A stretch of DNA of 64,000 nucleotides from JBBRDU01 sp038203615 (GTDB lineage: Bacteria; Verrucomicrobiota; Verrucomicrobiia; Chthoniobacterales; UBA10450): assembly GCA_038203615.1 (NCBI GenBank), contig JBBRDU010000003.1, forward strand, positions 12,900 through 76,899, given 5' to 3'. Below are positions 32,811-40,772 of the stretch, in pieces (the first letter of the stretch is position 1; each line of letters opens with the position of its first letter). The position numbers were made by a program, and so were the translations under genes. A model generated the notes under the pieces. That model was not told where the DNA came from. It worked only from the letters and a program-made list of their open reading frames with translations, and ran no database searches.

Positions 32811-35272
32811 ATGCGAGACCTGCCGCGATCGGGGAGCGCACGCGCCCTCGCGTGCTATGTTCGGCGCCCTCGCCGAACATACTCGGTCACGCTGTCAGAA
32901 TCCGCTGGCGGGGGCGCCAGCGGCAGCACGCGAGGCGCGTGCGCTCCCCGGAATGGACCGCTTTTGTGCCGGGTAGAGGTATCGTTTTGGCCGCGATTAT
33001 CATCTCATCCTGTACCACGCTGACCTGGCTTAGTCTGCCCAAGCCGCCTTTGCTTGACGGGATTCCCTTCTCGCAATGCCTGCGCGACCGGAATGGCAAA
33101 TTGCTCCGCGTCACCCTCACCGCTGATGAGAAGTTTCGAATTTGGACTCCGTTAGGGGAAACCGCGCCGGAGTTCATCAGCGCCACTCTGCAGTATGAAG
33201 ATAAATATTATGCGCGGCATCCGGGCGTCAATCCGGTCTCCCTGGCCCGATCCGCCTACACGCTGGTCCGTCGCGCCGGCGGCCGGACCGGCGGATCGAC
33301 TGTCACCATGCAGTTGGCGCGGCTGCGCTTTCATCTGCACACGCGAACGATCGCCGGAAAATTGACTCAGATCATCCGGGCGATCGAACTGGAGCGGCAT
33401 TATTCAAAGTCCCAGATCCTGGAAGCGTATCTCAACCTCGCTCCCTACGGGCGCAATATCGAAGGGATCGGCGCCGCCGCGCAGATCTACTTCGACAAGA
33501 GCCCCGCTCGCCTCACTAATCCCGAAGGGGTCGCCCTCAGCGTTATTCCACAAAGTCCAACCCGGCGAGCGCTCAGCTCCCACTCCATCAATCGGTCCGT
33601 CACACTCGCGCAAAACAATTGGTATGACCGTTCCGGCCGCGCCGGGGATGCGGAGTTGTCGCCCCGCTCGTTTGAAGCGCGCGCCAGCGTCGAATCAAAA
33701 ATGCTCGCACCGCATTTCGTGCAGCAGATCCTGGAGACAGCCCAGTCGCAAAACCAGATCACGACCACACTCGATCTGGAAAGACAGACGCAAGTCGAGC
33801 GACGCGTCACCGATTATATCGCGGTCAATCGCGCGCGCGGCATCGAGAATGCCGCCGTGCTGCTGGTCGACTCCCGCACCATGGATGTGCTGGCCCAGGT
33901 GGGATCGGCTGATTTCTCGAGCACGCGGATCAACGGCCAGGTCGATGGCACGCGCAGTCCGCGATCGCCCGGGTCCACCCTCAAGCCTTTCGTCTACGCT
34001 CTCGCGCTCGAGCAGGGACTCATCCACCCGTTTTCCATCCTGGCCGACGCGCCTCACAGTTTCGGAGATTACAATCCGGAAAATTTCGATCGCGAATTTC
34101 TCGGGCCGATCCGCGCCGCCGACGCCCTCGCGCGCAGTCGCAATGTTCCAGCGGTCGCGTTGGCGGCGGGGCTTTCGCATCCCACTCTTTACGAATTCCT
34201 AAAAAAGAGCGACGTGCGCCTGCCCCGGCCCGAATCTTTTTATGGATTGGCCCTGCCTCTCGGTGGCGCGGAAGTGTCGATGGAAGATTTGGTTCGCCTG
34301 TATGCCGTCCTCGCCAACGAGGGGGAATTGCGTCCGCTGCGCCGGACGACGCAGGACCCGGCATCAGCAAAAGGCCGCCGCGTTCTTTCACCGGAAGCAT
34401 GTTTCCTCACGCTCGAGATGCTCGCCAATGTGCCGCGCCCGGAAATGAATTGCGCTGAAGCCACGCGCAACGCGCCGGTCTATTGGAAAACCGGCACGTC
34501 CCATGGCTTTCACGATGCCTGGTCGGTCGCCGTGTTCGACCATTATGTCCTGGCGGTCTGGATTGGGAATTTTGACGGGCGCGCCAATAATACTTTTGTC
34601 GGACGAACCGCCGCGGGACCATTGCTCTTTCAAGTCATCGACAGCTTGAGATCGAGCTGGCCCGAGCCGAGCCGTCCGCATCTGCCGCCGGACGGAGCAA
34701 ATTTGAAGCGCGTGGAGTTTTGCGCCGTGTCCGGCGAAACGCCGGAACCGTGGTGCACCCAGCGCATGGAAGGCTGGTTTATCCCGGGCATTTCTCCCAT
34801 CAAAACCTGTGACGTGCATCGCGAAGTACTGGTCGATGCGGGCACCGGCCTGCGCGTTCCGCTGGATGATGGCACGCGCGCACTGCGTCACGAAGTCTTC
34901 GAATTTTGGCCGAGCGACCTGCTCGCCTTGTTCGAGCGCGCCGGCGTGCCGCGCCGATCGCCTCCGCCCTTCCTGCCCGGCACGGCCACCGACTTGCTCG
35001 GACGAAACGGTCAATCGCCGCGCATTATGGCGCCGTCCAGCGGGGAGAAACGGGAGATTGCCTTCCTCGGCGATCGTTCCGAGAACACCATCCCGCTCCG
35101 CGCCAAAACGGATGGCGACGTGCGCGAGATTTACTGGTTCGCCGACCGCACATTTCTGGGGAAATCCAGGGTCTCGGATGTTGTCTCGTGGACCCCGGCC
35201 CGCGGCCGTTACGAATTGACCGCCCTCGACGACCATGGGCGCTCGGGCTCGTGCACGGTGACCGTGCGCTAG
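32807..35272 (+). CDS. pbpC: Penicillin-binding protein 1C (transglycosylase/transpeptidase)
   Basis: Up to 821 aa. GT51 domain: LQYEDKYYARHPGV (catalytic Glu), GGSTVTMQLARL and LNLAPYGRNIEG. Transpeptidase: SPGSTLK (Ser near 389), a SRN motif and KTGTSHG (near 560). A C-terminal BiPBP_C-type domain ends the protein. It polymerises and crosslinks murein, probably in repair alongside the adjacent alpha-2-macroglobulin. The first 50 codons coincide with a large palindrome (32831-32949) and read as an Arg-rich tail before the membrane segment (about 60-76). The ATG overlapping the upstream stop gives this tail; an in-frame GTG at 32966 would exclude it. Confidence 0.92.
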   Translation: MNARPAAIGERTRPRVLCSAPSPNILGHAVRIRWRGRQRQHARRVRSPEWTAFVPGRGIVLAAIIISSCTTLTWLSLPKPPLLDGIPFSQCLRDRNGKLLRVTLTADEKFRIWTPLGETAPEFISATLQYEDKYYARHPGVNPVSLARSAYTLVRRAGGRTGGSTVTMQLARLRFHLHTRTIAGKLTQIIRAIELERHYSKSQILEAYLNLAPYGRNIEGIGAAAQIYFDKSPARLTNPEGVALSVIPQSPTRRALSSHSINRSVTLAQNNWYDRSGRAGDAELSPRSFEARASVESKMLAPHFVQQILETAQSQNQITTTLDLERQTQVERRVTDYIAVNRARGIENAAVLLVDSRTMDVLAQVGSADFSSTRINGQVDGTRSPRSPGSTLKPFVYALALEQGLIHPFSILADAPHSFGDYNPENFDREFLGPIRAADALARSRNVPAVALAAGLSHPTLYEFLKKSDVRLPRPESFYGLALPLGGAEVSMEDLVRLYAVLANEGELRPLRRTTQDPASAKGRRVLSPEACFLTLEMLANVPRPEMNCAEATRNAPVYWKTGTSHGFHDAWSVAVFDHYVLAVWIGNFDGRANNTFVGRTAAGPLLFQVIDSLRSSWPEPSRPHLPPDGANLKRVEFCAVSGETPEPWCTQRMEGWFIPGISPIKTCDVHREVLVDAGTGLRVPLDDGTRALRHEVFEFWPSDLLALFERAGVPRRSPPPFLPGTATDLLGRNGQSPRIMAPSSGEKREIAFLGDRSENTIPLRAKTDGDVREIYWFADRTFLGKSRVSDVVSWTPARGRYELTALDDHGRSGSCTVTVR
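32831..32949. repeat. Cloverleaf-like palindrome in the 5' end of pbpC
   Basis: Outer arms 32831-32856 and 32925-32949 pair over 25 bases with one bulged C (GGGGAGCGCACGCGCC at the left end). Inside are two perfect hairpins: ATGTTCGGCG-CCCT-CGCCGAACAT (32857-32880) and CCGCTGGCG-GGGG-CGCCAGCGG (32902-32923). If translation starts at 32807, the element encodes about 40 residues. Confidence 0.85.
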
Positions 35273-35284
35273 CGCGATCAAGTC

Positions 35285-35336
35285 TGTAGCCGGCTTCGCT
35301 GACCCCGGCCCTGAAAACGAGCTAACACCCCCTACA
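35285..35336. repeat. Degenerate TGTAGCCGG...CTACA element
   Basis: TGTAGCCGGCTTCGCTGACC and a distal CTACA between pbpC and the helicase gene. It resembles a decayed copy of the element inside the helicase gene; the second hairpin is lost. Confidence 0.5.
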
Positions 35337-35397
35337 AAAGACCAACTGCACAATTTCCATTGAAGAGATGTGCGTGCGACAGCAGCGTAACGCTCCC

Positions 35398-37452
35398 ATG
35401 TCCCGCGAATACACCCTCCAGCGCGCTCCCTCTTCGGGATCGATCCATATCGATTATGCGGCTGAGCTGAACGAGCAGCAATATGCGGCGGTGACGGCGT
35501 CGCCCGGACCGCTTCTGGTCATCGCCGGCGCGGGCAGCGGAAAGACGCGCACCCTCATTTACCGGGTGGCCTACCTCCTCGAGAACGGAATCGATCCGCA
35601 CAATATTCTGCTTCTCACTTTCACGAACAAAGCGGCCCGCCAGATGTTGGATCGGGTGGCCAACCTTTTGCCGGTGGACGCGAGCGGTCTGTGGGGCGGG
35701 ACGTTTCATTCGATTGGAAACCGCATGCTGCGCCGTCACGGCAGCTCGCTCGGTTACTCGAGCGGTTTTTCCATCATGGACCGGGAAGATCAAAAGGATC
35801 TTATTAACACGGTCGTCTCCCGCGCCGGGATTGATCCGAAGGAGATTCGCTTCCCCAAGGGCGATGTGCTGGCGGAGATTTTCAGTTTCGCCATTAACAC
35901 GGAGCGGCCCATGGAAGAATTGCTGGCCGAAAAGTTTCCGTATTTCCTTCCGCTGCTCGACCAGATCAAGGACGTGCATGCGCGTTACGAGAACAAGAAG
36001 AAAGCGACCAACTCGATGGATTTCGATGATCTGCTCGAGAAAACACTGCGCATGCTCAAGCAGAACGAGGAGATCGCGGCATTTTATCGGCGGCAATTCC
36101 AATTCCTGCTAGTGGACGAATACCAGGACACGAACAAGATCCAGGCCGACCTGATCGACACGCTCGCGCAGGATCATAAGAACGTGATGGTGGTGGGCGA
36201 CGACGCCCAGTCGATCTACTCGTGGCGCGGCGCCAATTTCCAAAACATCCTCGAGTTCCCGAAGCGTTATCCCGCCGCGCAGGTCTTCAAGATCGAGATG
36301 AACTATCGCAGCGTCCCGGAGATCCTGGACGTGGCCAATGCGGCCATCGCCGCCAACGTGGAACAATTTCGCAAGAGCCTCACGCCGACCCGCGAGTCAA
36401 AATCGGTCCGGCCGGCCGTGGTGGCGCTGAACGACGGCAGCGAGCAGGCCCGGTTTGTGGCCCAACGGATTCTCGAACTGCGCGATGAAGATGTCGATCT
36501 GAGCGACATCGCCGTGCTCTATCGCGCGCATTATCACGCCATCGAATTGCAACTGGAGCTGTCGCGTCGCGGCATTCCCTACCAGATCACGAGCGGCATC
36601 CGTTTTTTCGAGCAGGCGCATATCAAGGACGTGATCGCCTTTATCCGCATCGTGGCCAACCCGCGCGATGAAGTGGCCTTTAAGCGGATGGTCAAGCTGC
36701 TGCCCGGGATTGGCAACCGCGGCGCCGACAATCTCTGGAACGGATGGGAGAAGGCGATCGGCGCTGTAGCCGGGGTCGCTGACCCCGGTTCTGAGAACAT
36801 GGCAGGATCCACCGGGGTCGGCGACCCCGGCTACAACTTCGGTGCCAGTTTGAGCGCAATGAATCCGCCGGTTCGCTCGAAAAAATCGTGGGACCAACTC
36901 GTCCACACTCTCGATGAAATCGCTCCGGGCGGACAACCCAATCTCCCTTCCGAGATGATCACCTCCGTGGTGGAAGCGGTTTACGATGACTACGCCAAGG
37001 TGAACTTCACCAACTACGAATTACGGCGTGAAGATTTGAATCAACTGGCCGCTTTCGCGCGCCAGTTCAAGGATGTGCACGAGTTCCTGGCCCAACTGGC
37101 CCTGATCAGCAACCTCGACGCGGAGGCGGCGCCCAGCCAGGGTGCCGACAAGGAGGCGGTCAACCTCTCCAGTGTGCATCAGGCCAAGGGCCTGGAATTT
37201 CACACCGTCTTTGTCATCTGGCTGACCGACGGGATGTTTCCGAGCAGCCGGTCGCTCGATAAACGCGAGGCGCTCGAGGAAGAACGGAGGCTCTTCTACG
37301 TGGCCGTGACCCGCGCGCGCGACGAACTCTATCTTTCCTATCCGCACATGCGCCTGAACGCGGGCTACGGCGACGTCTTTCAGCGCCCCTCCCGCTTCCT
37401 CAAGGAAATCCCCAACGCCCTGATGGAAGACTGGCAAGTCCGGAGAGGTTGA
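35398..37452 (+). CDS. UvrD/PcrA-type DNA helicase
   Basis: 684 aa from the ATG at 35398; an in-frame ATG ten codons upstream exists. Superfamily 1A motifs: Q motif LNEQQYAAVTA, Walker A AGAGSGKTRTL (about 43-50), TFTNKAARQM, GTFHSIG, Walker B VDEYQDTN (about 239), GDDAQSIYSWRGA, NYRSVPEIL, HQAKGLEFHTVF and AVTRARDELYLSYP. It unwinds DNA 3'-5' in repair or replication restart. In the 2B region (codons about 456-480) an in-frame palindrome (36765-36835) adds about 24 residues reading AGVADPGSE...GVGDPGYN. Confidence 0.92.
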   Translation: MSREYTLQRAPSSGSIHIDYAAELNEQQYAAVTASPGPLLVIAGAGSGKTRTLIYRVAYLLENGIDPHNILLLTFTNKAARQMLDRVANLLPVDASGLWGGTFHSIGNRMLRRHGSSLGYSSGFSIMDREDQKDLINTVVSRAGIDPKEIRFPKGDVLAEIFSFAINTERPMEELLAEKFPYFLPLLDQIKDVHARYENKKKATNSMDFDDLLEKTLRMLKQNEEIAAFYRRQFQFLLVDEYQDTNKIQADLIDTLAQDHKNVMVVGDDAQSIYSWRGANFQNILEFPKRYPAAQVFKIEMNYRSVPEILDVANAAIAANVEQFRKSLTPTRESKSVRPAVVALNDGSEQARFVAQRILELRDEDVDLSDIAVLYRAHYHAIELQLELSRRGIPYQITSGIRFFEQAHIKDVIAFIRIVANPRDEVAFKRMVKLLPGIGNRGADNLWNGWEKAIGAVAGVADPGSENMAGSTGVGDPGYNFGASLSAMNPPVRSKKSWDQLVHTLDEIAPGGQPNLPSEMITSVVEAVYDDYAKVNFTNYELRREDLNQLAAFARQFKDVHEFLAQLALISNLDAEAAPSQGADKEAVNLSSVHQAKGLEFHTVFVIWLTDGMFPSSRSLDKREALEEERRLFYVAVTRARDELYLSYPHMRLNAGYGDVFQRPSRFLKEIPNALMEDWQVRRG
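36765..36835. repeat. Paired-hairpin palindrome inside the helicase coding sequence
   Basis: The arms TGTAGCCGGGGTC (36765-36777) and GACCCCGGCTACA (36823-36835) are perfect complements. Each half also folds alone: CCGGGGTC-GCT-GACCCCGG and CCGGGGTC-GGC-GACCCCGG. The element is about 71-72 bases and keeps the reading frame open on the coding strand. Confidence 0.9.
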
Positions 37453-37454
37453 TG

Positions 37455-37478
37455 TTTTAGCCACAGATGAACACAGAT
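37455..37478. repeat. Left 24-bp terminal inverted repeat around the GxxExxY remnant
   Basis: TTTTAGCCACAGATGAACAC plus AGAT, the exact reverse complement of 37709-37732. Such CTGTGTTCATCTGTGGCTAAA-like words are common beside GxxExxY genes in bacterial genomes (general recollection, not checked). Confidence 0.85.
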
Positions 37479-37509
37479 TTACACAGAAGAAGGGCGCAGG
37501 TAGGGACGC

Positions 37510-37698
37510 ATGATAGGCGACTATGATGCTGACCTCATCGTGGCTGACGCTGTCTTGGTAGAGCTAAAGATTGAACCAAAGTATGATAAACGGGATGAAG
37601 CCCAATTATTGAATGCGCTCAAGGCGACCGGATTGAAAGTAGGGCTGCTGACCAACTTCGGACGAGAGAAAGTCGAGTTCAGGCGCTTCATCTTCTGA
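37510..37698 (+). pseudogene. GxxExxY protein remnant (C-terminal half)
   Basis: 62 codons encode the C-terminal half of a GxxExxY family protein (PD-(D/E)XK nuclease-like fold). YDADLIVADAVLVELK gives the D...ExK core, and NALKATGLKVGLLTNFG is the family's best conserved stretch. The N-terminal half with the name-giving GxxExxY motif is absent; full proteins are about twice as long. It sits between perfect 24-bp inverted repeats with only about 55 bases on the helicase side, so the front was probably deleted. The ATG at 37510 could still direct a short protein. Family function is not established. Confidence 0.75.
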
Positions 37699-37708
37699 AG
37701 ATGCGTCT

Positions 37709-37732
37709 ATCTGTGTTCATCTGTGGCTAAAA
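37709..37732. repeat. Right 24-bp terminal inverted repeat around the GxxExxY remnant
   Basis: Exact reverse complement of 37455-37478. A short palindrome (CATCTT-CTG-AAGATG) overlapping the remnant's stop codon lies just before it and may terminate transcription. Confidence 0.85.
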
Positions 37733-37746
37733 AGCCTTAATCAATC

Positions 37747-39444
37747 ATGGAATTATCATCCGAGAAAAAAATTGCGGGAGTATTGGCACCGCTGTCGGCC
37801 CTGCGCCGGGAGGATGACCTGGGCATCGGCGATGTCGGGGCGCTGCGCGATTTCATCGATTGGTCCAGAGAAAGCGGGTTCCATCTCGTGCAGTTATTGC
37901 CCATTAACGAGACGGGCGGCGATAACAGCCCTTACAACGCCATCAGCGCCATGGCGATTGAGCCGACCACCCTGGAGCTGGCGCCGGGTTCGCCGGAAGA
38001 TCTGACCGCCGAAGATTTCGAGGCGCTTACGACCGCTGCGCATCTGGAACGGTTGCGCCGCGGAGCGGTGCGCTACCCGCGGGTTAGGAAGCTGAAGCGC
38101 CGGCTGCTCGAAAAAGCGTTCGCCCATTTCCTGGCGCACGCCGCGGAAGAGAGGCGGTCGCAATTCACGGCCTTTCGCGAAGAGGAAGCGAGCTGGCTGG
38201 ATGATTACACCTTGTTCCGCGTTCTCATGGGAGAGAACCGGGGCAGCGAAGCGTGGGATCAATGGGCGCCGGAGCATCAAGCCATCGAAAGCGCCCGCCG
38301 ATGGCTCGCTGGTTTACGCTCAGACCGGGCGACCCGGCTGGAGAATCGCCGTCTCTTTTTCGCCTACGTGCAGTGGATCGCACGCCAGCAGTGGGTAGCC
38401 GTGAAATCTTACGCGGAAGAGCGCGGCATCGCCCTCATGGGAGATATCCCCTACGGCGTCAGTTATTACAGTGCCGATGTCTTTGCGCACCCGGACGAGT
38501 TCGCGCTCGAATGGTCCGGCGGCGCGCCCCCCGAACCTTATTTCAAGGATGACGCGTTTACCCAGAAATGGGGACAGAACTGGGGCATCCCGGTCTATCG
38601 ATGGGATGTGATGCGGTCGAATAATTTCGCCTGGTGGCGCCGCCGCATCGACGGGGTGAAGGAGGCTTTTCACGTTTTTCGGATCGATCACGTGCTCGGT
38701 TTTTACCGCATTTACACCTTTCCCTGGCGCCCGAAAGACAACCAGGAATTCCTGTCCCTGGAGTGGTCGCAGATGCTCGAGCGCACAGGCGGACGCGGCC
38801 CGCACTTTACTCCCCGCGATGATAACAGCTGGGAACACGCGGAAGCCAATCGGCGCGAAGGCGAGGAATACCTGCGAGCGATCCTGCAGGAATGCGGCCC
38901 GACCCGTCTGGTCGGCGAGGATTTGGGAACGGTTCCGGATTACGTCCGGCCCAGCCTGCACTCACTTGGGATCGCGGGGTTCAAGATTCCGCAATGGGAA
39001 GTCCGACACGGCCGGCTCACACCCGGCTCGGAATATGATCCGCTCTGCGTCGCCACTTATGCCACGCACGATCACAAACCGGTGCGCGCTTTGTGGCAGG
39101 ACGCGCTGGAACAGGAAACCGCGACCTCCGACCAGGCACGGCACGATCTCTACCTGATGGCGGATTTCGCGAGCTTCGCCGGTCTCAACGGGCAGACCGA
39201 TTACGAAAAAGAATTTTATCCGGCGATCATGCAGGCGCTTTTCCAATGCAACGCCTGGATCGCGGTGATCATGATCACGGATCTGCTGGCGCAGCGGGAG
39301 CGTTTCAACGTTCCGGGGACGGCGGCGGACACCAACTGGACGCGCCGCCTGCGCATGACGGTGCCGCGTCTGCGTTCCAGCCGCCCCGTGAAGGAACGGA
39401 TCCGGGTGATCAAACGTCTGCTCGAAGCGACGGGGCGAGGGTGA
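37747..39444 (+). CDS. malQ: 4-alpha-glucanotransferase (amylomaltase, GH77)
   Basis: 565 aa. GH77 features: an N-terminal LPINETGGDNSPYNA loop, YGVSYYSADVFAHPDEF, FRIDHVLGFYRIY (nucleophile Asp), LVGEDLGTVPDYVRP (acid/base Glu) and YATHDHKPVRALW (third Asp). It transfers maltooligosaccharide units in glycogen or maltodextrin metabolism. Slightly longer than the classic bacterial 500-residue type. It starts 15 bases after the right inverted repeat. Confidence 0.93.
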   Translation: MELSSEKKIAGVLAPLSALRREDDLGIGDVGALRDFIDWSRESGFHLVQLLPINETGGDNSPYNAISAMAIEPTTLELAPGSPEDLTAEDFEALTTAAHLERLRRGAVRYPRVRKLKRRLLEKAFAHFLAHAAEERRSQFTAFREEEASWLDDYTLFRVLMGENRGSEAWDQWAPEHQAIESARRWLAGLRSDRATRLENRRLFFAYVQWIARQQWVAVKSYAEERGIALMGDIPYGVSYYSADVFAHPDEFALEWSGGAPPEPYFKDDAFTQKWGQNWGIPVYRWDVMRSNNFAWWRRRIDGVKEAFHVFRIDHVLGFYRIYTFPWRPKDNQEFLSLEWSQMLERTGGRGPHFTPRDDNSWEHAEANRREGEEYLRAILQECGPTRLVGEDLGTVPDYVRPSLHSLGIAGFKIPQWEVRHGRLTPGSEYDPLCVATYATHDHKPVRALWQDALEQETATSDQARHDLYLMADFASFAGLNGQTDYEKEFYPAIMQALFQCNAWIAVIMITDLLAQRERFNVPGTAADTNWTRRLRMTVPRLRSSRPVKERIRVIKRLLEATGRG

Positions 39445-39472
39445 GTTCCGTTGCAGAGTTTCTCGTGCCAGA

Positions 39473-39632
39473 CGTGGTAGAGGCGGTTGTGCCAACCACT
39501 GCCGAAGGGAACTGCTTGCTCGCGTCCCCGCGCCTCGACCGAGCGGGGCGACTGCAGCAATCGTGGTAGAGGTGCTCGCCGCGGCGAGCACCTCTACAAA
39601 AGCAGGCGGTTGGCACAACCGCCTCTACCACG
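39473..39632. repeat. Nested palindromic element downstream of malQ
   Basis: Perfect 22-base outer arms (39473-39494 and 39611-39632; core GTGGTAGAGGCGGTTGTGCC). The arms also contain the small hairpins GGTTG-TGC-CAACC and GCGGTTG-GCA-CAACCGC. A second palindrome of the same style (39566-39598) is inserted in the middle. The whole stretch 39445-39717 is non-coding. Confidence 0.85.
39566..39598. repeat. Inner hairpin nested in the 39473-39632 element
   Basis: Perfect 15-bp stem GTAGAGGTGCTCGCC with GGCGAGCACCTCTAC around a 3-base loop (GCG). It has the same GTAGAGG...CCTCTAC ends as its host element. Confidence 0.8.
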
Positions 39633-39717
39633 TCCCGGGCATTAGCTGCCCCAAGTCTGCCGGGAAACATTCCCTCTCCGAAAATCCGGTTTCATCTGAG
39701 TCGATCTGTGGCAAAGA

Positions 39718-40707
39718 ATGAGCATGACAACTCCGATCAAAGTCGCTGTCACCGGCGCGGCCGGGCAGATTGGTTACTCCCTGCTTTTTCGGATCGCCTC
39801 GGGCGAGATGTTCGGACCCGACCAGCCGGTCTCACTCAGTCTCATTGAGATACCGAACGCGCTCGGAGCGCTCGAAGGCGTAGTCATGGAGCTGCATGAT
39901 GGAGCCTTCCCTCTCCTCCATTCCATCGTGCCCACGGCTGACTTGAACGAAGGTTTCCGCGATGTGAACTGGGCACTGCTCGTCGGAAGTATTCCGCGCA
40001 AGGCTGGCATGGAACGGGGCGACCTTCTCGGCATCAACGGAAAAATATTTACCGGACAAGGCCAGGCCATTCAGAAAAATGCCGCCGCCGCCGTGCGCGT
40101 GCTGGTCGTCGGGAATCCCTGCAACACGAACTGCCTGATCGCCATGAATAACGCGAAGGAAATTCCGCGCGACCGCTGGTTTGCCATGACCCGGCTCGAT
40201 GAGAACCGCGGACGCGCCCAGCTCGCGCAAAAGGCCGGCGTCGAAATCACGCGCGTAACCAACATGACCATCTGGGGCAACCATTCCGCCACGCAGTATC
40301 CCGATTTCTATAATGCGAAGATCGATCGGCGCCCGGCGCACGAAGTGATCAACGATGAAAAATGGCTGAAAGAAACCTTCATCTCGACCGTGCAACAGCG
40401 GGGCGCCGCCATTATCAAGGCCCGCGGCCTTTCCTCGGCCGGTTCGGCCGCCAACGCCATTATCGACTCGGTCCTTTCCCTTACGCGGGACACACCGGGC
40501 GACGACTGGCACAGCGTGGCGGTTTGTTCGGACGGCAGCTACAGCGTGGACGACGGGCTGATCTCTTCGTTTCCCATCCGATCGCGCGGTGGCCAATGGG
40601 AAATCGTGCAGGACGTTCCGCTCAACGCCTTCAGCCGCGATCGCGTTGATAAATCAGTGGCGGAGCTGAGGGAAGAGAAAGCGCTCGTCGCCGAGTTATT
40701 GAAATAG
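39718..40707 (+). CDS. mdh: Malate dehydrogenase (NAD-dependent, cytosolic-type)
   Basis: 329 aa. The NAD-binding motif VTGAAGQIGYSLLFRIASG is at the N terminus; WALLVGSIPRKAGMERGDLL is the mobile loop with substrate Arg, VVGNPCNTNC the middle NAD site, and IWGNHSATQYPD has the catalytic His. It interconverts malate and oxaloacetate in the TCA cycle. The ATG at 39718 or the one two codons later may start. It converges on purC across a palindrome. Confidence 0.95.
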   Translation: MSMTTPIKVAVTGAAGQIGYSLLFRIASGEMFGPDQPVSLSLIEIPNALGALEGVVMELHDGAFPLLHSIVPTADLNEGFRDVNWALLVGSIPRKAGMERGDLLGINGKIFTGQGQAIQKNAAAAVRVLVVGNPCNTNCLIAMNNAKEIPRDRWFAMTRLDENRGRAQLAQKAGVEITRVTNMTIWGNHSATQYPDFYNAKIDRRPAHEVINDEKWLKETFISTVQQRGAAIIKARGLSSAGSAANAIIDSVLSLTRDTPGDDWHSVAVCSDGSYSVDDGLISSFPIRSRGGQWEIVQDVPLNAFSRDRVDKSVAELREEKALVAELLK

Positions 40708-40712
40708 GACTT

Positions 40713-40772
40713 GTGGCATCGGCTTCCAGCCGGTGGTCTCTTTATCATTCATCGGCAGGATGCCGATGCCAC
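40713..40772. repeat. Palindrome between convergent mdh and purC
   Basis: GTGGCATCGGC (40713-40723) pairs with GCCGATGCCAC (40762-40772), with a small hairpin inside the left half. The right end touches the purC stop codon (minus strand, 40772-40774). It may terminate both genes. Confidence 0.75.
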
